This document shows positions 59,671-64,000 of a stretch of DNA of 64,000 bases, in pieces. Under the pieces are notes generated by a model. It worked only from the letters and a program-made list of their open reading frames with translations. It was not told the DNA's origin and searched no databases. The stretch comes from Siminovitchia thermophila. Its GTDB lineage: Bacteria > Bacillota > Bacilli > Bacillales > Bacillaceae_C. Made by a program: the position numbers and the translations under genes. The stretch spans positions 1 through 64,000 of the forward strand of contig NZ_JAFBFH010000025.1 of the NCBI RefSeq assembly GCF_016909185.1, read 5' to 3'. How positions within the stretch are numbered: position 1 is the first letter of the stretch; each line of letters starts with the position of its first letter.

Positions 59671-60492
59671 ATGAAGGTTGGAATGATAGGAACCGGCAAT
59701 ATGGGAACCATTCTCACAGAAGCTCTAATCAATGGCGGAGCGGTTTCCCCTTCTGAATTAACTGTAACAAATAGGACTTTAGGAAAAGCTTACGACCTGC
59801 AAAAGCGTTATGAAGAAATTACCGTGGCCCAAAAGCCTGATGATGTCATAAACGAATCAGAATTAATCTTTATTTGTGTAAAACCATTTGATATCGTCAA
59901 AATGGTCAAAGAGCAGCAAGCGCTGTTTACCAAGGAAAAATGTCTCGTCTCGATCACGAGCCCCATTGAGGTGAAGTGGCTGGAAAACTGCGTTGCATCC
60001 TCCTGTGCCAGAATTATACCAAGCATTACAAACCGGGCATTATCAGGTGTTTCGCTTGTCACTTTTGGAGAGAGTTGTGAAGATCGGTGGAAATCCTTTT
60101 TGAAAGAAATGTTTTCGAAGGTGTCTGTTCCGGTGGAAATCCACGAAAGTATTGTTCGGGTTGCTTCCGATATTGTCAGCTGCGGGCCCGCTTTTTATTG
60201 TTATTTAACAAGAAGACTGATTGACGCAGCCGTCAAAGAAACAAGTATTGATGAAAAAACAGCGACCATCCTTTCTGAAAGTATGCTGATTGGCTTTGGC
60301 GAATTGTTGAAAAAAGGATATTATTCTTTACCGGCCCTGCAAGAAAAAGTGTGTGTAAAAGGCGGAATTACCGGGGAAGGAATCGATGTATTAAAGCGGG
60401 AAACAGGGGATATGTTCGAAAAGTTGTTTCAGGCAACCCATAAAAAATTCGCGGATGAAGCGGATTCCATCGAGAAAGCGTTTTACTCTTAA
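59671..60492 (+). CDS. comER: ComER, pyrroline-5-carboxylate reductase family
   Basis: A 273-residue Rossmann-fold protein with GTGNMGTILTEALI at residues 7-20 and a C-terminal helical dimer domain, related to ProC. In Bacillus it is linked to sporulation and biofilm control rather than to proline synthesis. AAGGAGGG lies before the ATG at 59671; the open frame upstream to 59506 runs through comEA and was not used. Confidence 0.94.
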   Translation: MKVGMIGTGNMGTILTEALINGGAVSPSELTVTNRTLGKAYDLQKRYEEITVAQKPDDVINESELIFICVKPFDIVKMVKEQQALFTKEKCLVSITSPIEVKWLENCVASSCARIIPSITNRALSGVSLVTFGESCEDRWKSFLKEMFSKVSVPVEIHESIVRVASDIVSCGPAFYCYLTRRLIDAAVKETSIDEKTATILSESMLIGFGELLKKGYYSLPALQEKVCVKGGITGEGIDVLKRETGDMFEKLFQATHKKFADEADSIEKAFYS

Positions 60493-60571
60493 AGCATATG
60501 TTACATTCTTTTTAAGATTCTTGCAATCCTTTCTTGTCAACGATTCACTTGTTGCCAATGACCTTAGCGCA

Positions 60572-60617
60572 TGATAAGCATGCCGACCGCTTAACAATCG
60601 GCAATGCTTATTTTTTT
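60572..60617. terminator. Bidirectional terminator, comER/yqeM
   Basis: AAGCATGCCGA and TCGGCAATGCTT form a stem with one bulged base, followed by TTTTTTT on the plus strand. It includes the yqeM stop codon. Confidence 0.85.
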
Positions 60618-61354
60618 CTGCATGTAAAAAAGATCCGCTTAGACGTTTTTATCGGGGGGTCCTCGGAAAAGTCGGCTGTTACCCGAAGAACATCAAAACC
60701 GGCCTCTTTTAGCCATGTAGTGTACTGTTTCACTGGATATGTCCGCTGATAATGCCATTCATCGATCCGGTTGAATTGCCCTGTCATATCATCCAAAACA
60801 AAAAAAGTAAGCTCATGTTCAACAGAATAGCGGGCCGTTCCGGGATAAGATTGCCATATATAGGCAATATCCTCCTCATTTAATGTAAATGTCCTGTTTG
60901 CAAACCCGTGAAGCATTTGGAAGGGAGAGTGGACATCGAACAGCAAAAGCCCGCCATCCTCCAAATGACTATACATGCGCCTGAACGTCTCTTTCACTTG
61001 ATCTTCGGAAGCCAAGTAGTTTAAAGAATCACAAAAAATCGTGATGAAATCATAAGTGGGCAATCCTTCCAACTGGCTCATATCCTGCTGAAACAACGGC
61101 AAGTGAATCCCTTTATCAGCTACCTTGGAGGCAGTCACAACCAACATGCTGTCGGACAGATCAACGCCCGTTACTTGAAATCCTTCCCTAACCAGCCTGA
61201 TGGATAACTCCCCTGTACCGCAGGCCACATCGAGCAGCCGGTTTCCCGAAACATGAAACCGGCTTTTTTCGTCGAGGACATATTCAACCCATTTGTCATA
61301 TGGAGCATCAGTCATTAAGCGGTCATAAATATAAGAGAATTGTTCATAACTCAC
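60608..61354 (-). CDS. yqeM: SAM-dependent methyltransferase YqeM
   Basis: A 248-residue class I methyltransferase with the SAM motif LLDVACGTGELSIRL near residue 40 and DLSDSML after it. The substrate is unknown. It overlaps the end of rsfS by four bases, so it is coupled to a ribosome-silencing factor, in the conserved yqeK-rsfS-yqeM order. Confidence 0.9.
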   Translation of the reverse strand: MSYEQFSYIYDRLMTDAPYDKWVEYVLDEKSRFHVSGNRLLDVACGTGELSIRLVREGFQVTGVDLSDSMLVVTASKVADKGIHLPLFQQDMSQLEGLPTYDFITIFCDSLNYLASEDQVKETFRRMYSHLEDGGLLLFDVHSPFQMLHGFANRTFTLNEEDIAYIWQSYPGTARYSVEHELTFFVLDDMTGQFNRIDEWHYQRTYPVKQYTTWLKEAGFDVLRVTADFSEDPPIKTSKRIFFTCRKK

Positions 61355-61707
61355 GGGGCGATTTCCCTTTGAAGGTTTTCCATTGGCGCATCACCCCAAA
61401 GGCGCTCCAAGTTATAATAACTTCTTTCCTCTCTATGGAAAATGTGGGCTACCACATCCCCCATATCAATAAGGACCCAGCGGGCTTCATCCAAACCCTC
61501 TACTTTTTTGACGTCCAACCCCAATTCTTCGACAGAGTGGACTACTTCCTTGGCGATGGCTTGAACCTGTTTTTCCGAGCTGCCATGACAAATAAGAAAA
61601 TAATCGGCAATCAACGAAACACCTTGCATATTCAAAACAACAATATCTTCCGCTTTCTTGTTCTCCGCCGCTCTAAATGTTGCTTTCAATATTGATTTTG
61701 CATTCAA
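61351..61707 (-). CDS. rsfS: Ribosome silencing factor RsfS (YqeL)
   Basis: A 118-residue protein that binds uL14 and blocks joining of the subunits in starved cells. Conserved stretches are ADYFLICHGSSEKQVQAIA and YYNLERLWGDAP. It starts with TTG ten bases after GGAGG, giving MNAKSIL like B. subtilis. Its SD lies nine bases from the edge of an inserted 155-bp repeat. Confidence 0.94.
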   Translation of the reverse strand: MNAKSILKATFRAAENKKAEDIVVLNMQGVSLIADYFLICHGSSEKQVQAIAKEVVHSVEELGLDVKKVEGLDEARWVLIDMGDVVAHIFHREERSYYNLERLWGDAPMENLQREIAP

Positions 61708-61723
61708 AATGGGAATTCCTCCT

Positions 61724-61882
61724 TTTATCCCGCATGTAAGGTGCCGTAATACTCCTACTTCAAGACCTAAGTTGATACAAAAGGTCTAAATGGGAGAAAA
61801 CGGCACCTAAATGCCCGATTGGTTCAACTAACATCCAGCAGGAGTTGGAAGAAAACGCCTACTGAATGAAGTTTCACTTTAT
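61724..61882 (+). repeat. TTTAT-ended repeat unit, copy 4, between yqeK and rsfS
   Basis: A full unit with TTTAT at both ends (61724-61728 and 61878-61882). It contains the long hairpin GGTGCCGT...AGACCT...AGGTCT...ACGGCACC (61739-61807) and the second weaker stem near CAGGAGT/CGCCTACTG. The right TTTAT supplies the TAA stop codon of yqeK on the minus strand. Confidence 0.9.
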
Positions 61883-62433
61883 TTTACCATGTCATTATAT
61901 GCCTCTAATGTATCAGGAAAGATTTGAGCCGATTGGTCGATCAAAAATTTCATTGTGTTTCCAATTGCTTTTGTTAATGCCAAATCCAAATCCGTTTTAG
62001 CAAGGGCCCTGACTTCATCCAATCCGGGAAACTGGCGTCCAGGCTCAATATAATCTGCCAAATAGATGATTTTTTCCAATAGTGACATGCCGGCTCGTCC
62101 AGTTGTATGATAGCGGATGGCGTTGATCACATCTTTATCATGGACCCCCATCTCTTCTTGAACGATGGATGCAGCCACCGGACCATGCCACAACTCCGAA
62201 TGGTAATCCAACAATCGGGAATCAAGCTTTTTTTCCAGAATAACTTTTTTTAACTCACTGATCGGTTGGAGCTTCGCATAGTCATGAAAAATAGCGGCAA
62301 TTTCCGTCTTTTTCTCATCCGCTCCGTATTGTACCGCCAAGTCCAATGCGGTTTTCAGAACCCGTACCGTGTGATCAAATCTCGGCCCTGATATTCTTTG
62401 CTTCACGATTTGTAATGCTTCTTCACGATCCAT
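61879..62433 (-). CDS. yqeK: HD-domain Ap4A hydrolase YqeK
   Basis: A 184-residue HD hydrolase of the YqeK family, which splits diadenosine tetraphosphate symmetrically. The metal ligands are visible in [15 protein letters not shown] and HGPVAASI. The stop codon is made by the end of a repeat unit, so the native C-terminus may have been altered by one or a few residues. It overlaps nadD by 11 bases. Confidence 0.93.
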   Translation of the reverse strand: MDREEALQIVKQRISGPRFDHTVRVLKTALDLAVQYGADEKKTEIAAIFHDYAKLQPISELKKVILEKKLDSRLLDYHSELWHGPVAASIVQEEMGVHDKDVINAIRYHTTGRAGMSLLEKIIYLADYIEPGRQFPGLDEVRALAKTDLDLALTKAIGNTMKFLIDQSAQIFPDTLEAYNDMVK

Positions 62434-62995
62434 ACAACCGATTCTCCTCTATATATCGGATTACACTGTCTGGCAATAAATATTTTACAGATTTCCCCGC
62501 CTTTACACGATTGCGAATAAGAGTGGACGATATATCCACTTTGGGTACTTCAACAATTTGAATGGGGTAGGGTGTTTCTAACTGAAAACGCGGGCGGTTC
62601 GTACCGACGAATCGAACAAGTTTGACGAGTTCATCAATTTTATACCAGTTTGGCAAATACTCCACCATGTCGGCACCGATAATAAAATAAAAGTCAGCGT
62701 CAGGAGTTCTTTCCTTTAATTCTTTAATCGTATCGTACGTATATGAACGCCCGCGGCGTTCCAATTCGATCTTTTCCAATGAAAACTTTTGGTGATCCGC
62801 AATAGCAAGTTCCACCATCTTCAGGCGATCCGTCGCACTCGTTCCCGTATTTCTTTTTTTGTGGGGAGGTTCTTGATTTGGCATAAATTTTATTTCATCG
62901 AGCCCGAGTTGATCAAGCGCTTCATTGGCGATAATTAAATGCCCTAAATGCGGCGGATCAAATGTTCCTCCCAAGATCCCTACTTTTCTGCTCAT
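62423..62995 (-). CDS. nadD: Nicotinate-nucleotide adenylyltransferase NadD
   Basis: A 190-residue enzyme that adenylates nicotinate mononucleotide in NAD synthesis. The nucleotidyltransferase motif [11 protein letters not shown] is at about 9-19 and the C-terminal [17 protein letters not shown] (from about 155) is conserved. AAGGTGG lies five bases before the ATG at 62995; the TTG at 63013 was rejected. Confidence 0.96.
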   Translation of the reverse strand: MSRKVGILGGTFDPPHLGHLIIANEALDQLGLDEIKFMPNQEPPHKKRNTGTSATDRLKMVELAIADHQKFSLEKIELERRGRSYTYDTIKELKERTPDADFYFIIGADMVEYLPNWYKIDELVKLVRFVGTNRPRFQLETPYPIQIVEVPKVDISSTLIRNRVKAGKSVKYLLPDSVIRYIEENRLYGS

Positions 62996-63013
62996 ACTGT
63001 CCACCTTTGCCAA

Positions 63014-63307
63014 TTAAACCGGTAGTTCTATCGTTTTATGTTCTTTCGATTCTTTATATAAAATGATGACATTTCCAATCACTTGAACAAGCGTGGCATC
63101 GGTTCCCTTGACAATAGCTGCCGCCACCGTTTCTTTGTTTTCTTCACAATTTTGCAAAACGCTGACTTTAAGCAATTCGCGGGCTTCCAATGCTTCACTT
63201 ATTTGTTTGACCATGTTCTCATTGACGCCACCTTTTCCAACCTGGAAAATAGGCTGAAGGTGGTGTGCCTTAGATCGTAAAAACCTCTTTTGTTTTCCTG
63301 TTAACAT
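63014..63307 (-). CDS. yqeI: CRS1/YhbY RNA-binding protein YqeI
   Basis: A 97-residue protein consisting of one CRM domain with the GKGGVNENMVKQISEALEARELLK stretch (from about 24) that includes the GxxG-like loop. It is thought to act in large-subunit ribosome assembly. Its SD (AGGAGG) is inside the last codons of aroE, with only two bases between the genes. Confidence 0.94.
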   Translation of the reverse strand: MLTGKQKRFLRSKAHHLQPIFQVGKGGVNENMVKQISEALEARELLKVSVLQNCEENKETVAAAIVKGTDATLVQVIGNVIILYKESKEHKTIELPV

Positions 63308-63308
63308 A

Positions 63309-64000
63309 TTAACCTCCTATATGTGCCGTTACAACTTCGGTCATCCGCTGGACATCCGGTGTGATGCCTGTCCATTTTTCAAAAGCGAGCACTCCTTGAT
63401 GGACGAGCATCCCAACCCCATTTTGCGTCTTTGCCCCTTTTAGGGCTGCCTGTTTTAAAAATTCCGTTTGGCCCGGGTTATAAATAATGTCGGAAACAAA
63501 TGCACCCGCATTTAACCTGTCAAGCGAAACAGGGCTTTTACCTTCGGTTGAAGCCATCCCGATCGAGGTCGTCTGAATAACGAAAGAGTAGTTCCCCATT
63601 TCCTCTTCCGCTTCTGCCAAGGTCAGCGCGCGGGAGCTTGTATCACTTGAGCTCGAATCAATCATTGCTTCCGCTTTTTCAACCGTCCTGTTGCATATAT
63701 CAATATGCTTGACACCGACCGAAAGCAGCGAAAAGTAAATAGCCTGTGCCGCTCCCCCGGCCCCGATCACAAGTGCCGATTCTCCAGCCAAATCTTCTTT
63801 CCAATCCATTTGCAGCGCTCTGACAAAGCCCATGCCGTCCGTGTTATACCCGACAAATTTCTCGCCTTTTCGCACAACCGTATTAACAGCCCCGATTTTT
63901 TGCGCGAGCGGGTCTATTTCATCAAGCAACGGCATGACCGCCAACTTATGGGGAACTGTTACATTGAATCCTTGAACACCCATTACTTTCATTCCCTTGA
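63309..64000 (-). CDS. aroE: Shikimate dehydrogenase AroE, N-terminus cut off
   Basis: The frame is open to the window edge and lacks roughly the first 50 residues. The substrate motif GFNVTVPHK (catalytic Lys) is near the start of the visible part, NTDGMGF and the NADP-binding GAGGAAQAI follow, and the end VGMLVHQGVLAFEKWTG is typical. It reduces 3-dehydroshikimate in aromatic amino acid synthesis. The first ATG in the window (63992) is internal. Confidence 0.95.
   Translation of the reverse strand, partial: KGMKVMGVQGFNVTVPHKLAVMPLLDEIDPLAQKIGAVNTVVRKGEKFVGYNTDGMGFVRALQMDWKEDLAGESALVIGAGGAAQAIYFSLLSVGVKHIDICNRTVEKAEAMIDSSSSDTSSRALTLAEAEEEMGNYSFVIQTTSIGMASTEGKSPVSLDRLNAGAFVSDIIYNPGQTEFLKQAALKGAKTQNGVGMLVHQGVLAFEKWTGITPDVQRMTEVVTAHIGG

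Overview
The window is chromosomal DNA from an endospore-forming Firmicute of the Bacillaceae. Gene order follows the B. subtilis yqe/yqf region almost gene for gene, read mostly from the minus strand. Spore genes (gpr, yqfC, yqfD, a germinant-receptor operon), competence genes (comEA, comEB, comEC, comER), the CIRCE heat-shock operon and a glycine T-box support the assignment. No rRNA, tRNA, CRISPR array, prophage or intact insertion sequence was seen. I cannot name the species from the sequence.

Layout. 1-391 is a composite repeat. 392-9939 holds yqfX, yqfW, zinc regulation and uptake (zur, znuB, znuC), yqfT, endonuclease IV, the helicase cshB, yqfQ, ispH, yqfO and trmK. 10121-15492 is cytochrome cccA, an acyl-CoA dehydrogenase not usual at this place, and the macromolecular-synthesis operon yqxD-dnaG-sigA. 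15740-20640 is ccpN-yqfL and glyQS behind a T-box. 20647-27880 is the phoH-pgpH-ybeY-dgkA-(repeat cassette)-cdd-era-yqzL-recO cluster. 27884-32423 is yqfCD and the SigW-type nfeD-floA-yqfB operon. 33219-40514 is yqeY-rpsU, yqeW, deoC and a GerA-type receptor operon. 40515-48516 is hrcA-grpE-dnaK-dnaJ-prmA-rsmE-mtaB. 48547-55442 is hemW, lepA, yqxA, gpr, rpsT, holA and yqzM. 56038-64000 is the com operon and aroE-yqeI-nadD-yqeK-rsfS-yqeM, with aroE cut by the window edge.

The genes are mostly housekeeping: replication, translation, ribosome assembly, chaperones, tRNA modification, zinc supply and membrane stress, with sporulation and competence genes interleaved. The departures from the conserved order are the interesting part. 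Repeats of about 155 bp ending in TTTAT occur in four copies, and two of those sites lie inside conserved operons (dgkA/cdd and yqeK/rsfS). A larger composite repeat is present in inverted orientation at 1-363 and 23250-23775. spoIIP is absent from its usual slot between gpr and yqxA. A hairpin over the yqfC ribosome-binding site has a sporulation-type -10 sequence in its loop, which suggests an RNA-level gate. Three long non-coding gaps (32.4-33.2, 39.6-40.5 and 55.4-56.0 kb) share decayed repeats.

I found no convincing undescribed multi-gene system. The best candidates for new biology are the repeat families and the yqfC leader. Start codons were moved from the longest reading frame wherever a Shine-Dalgarno (SD) sequence, a promoter or the known family length argued for it; several are GTG or TTG.
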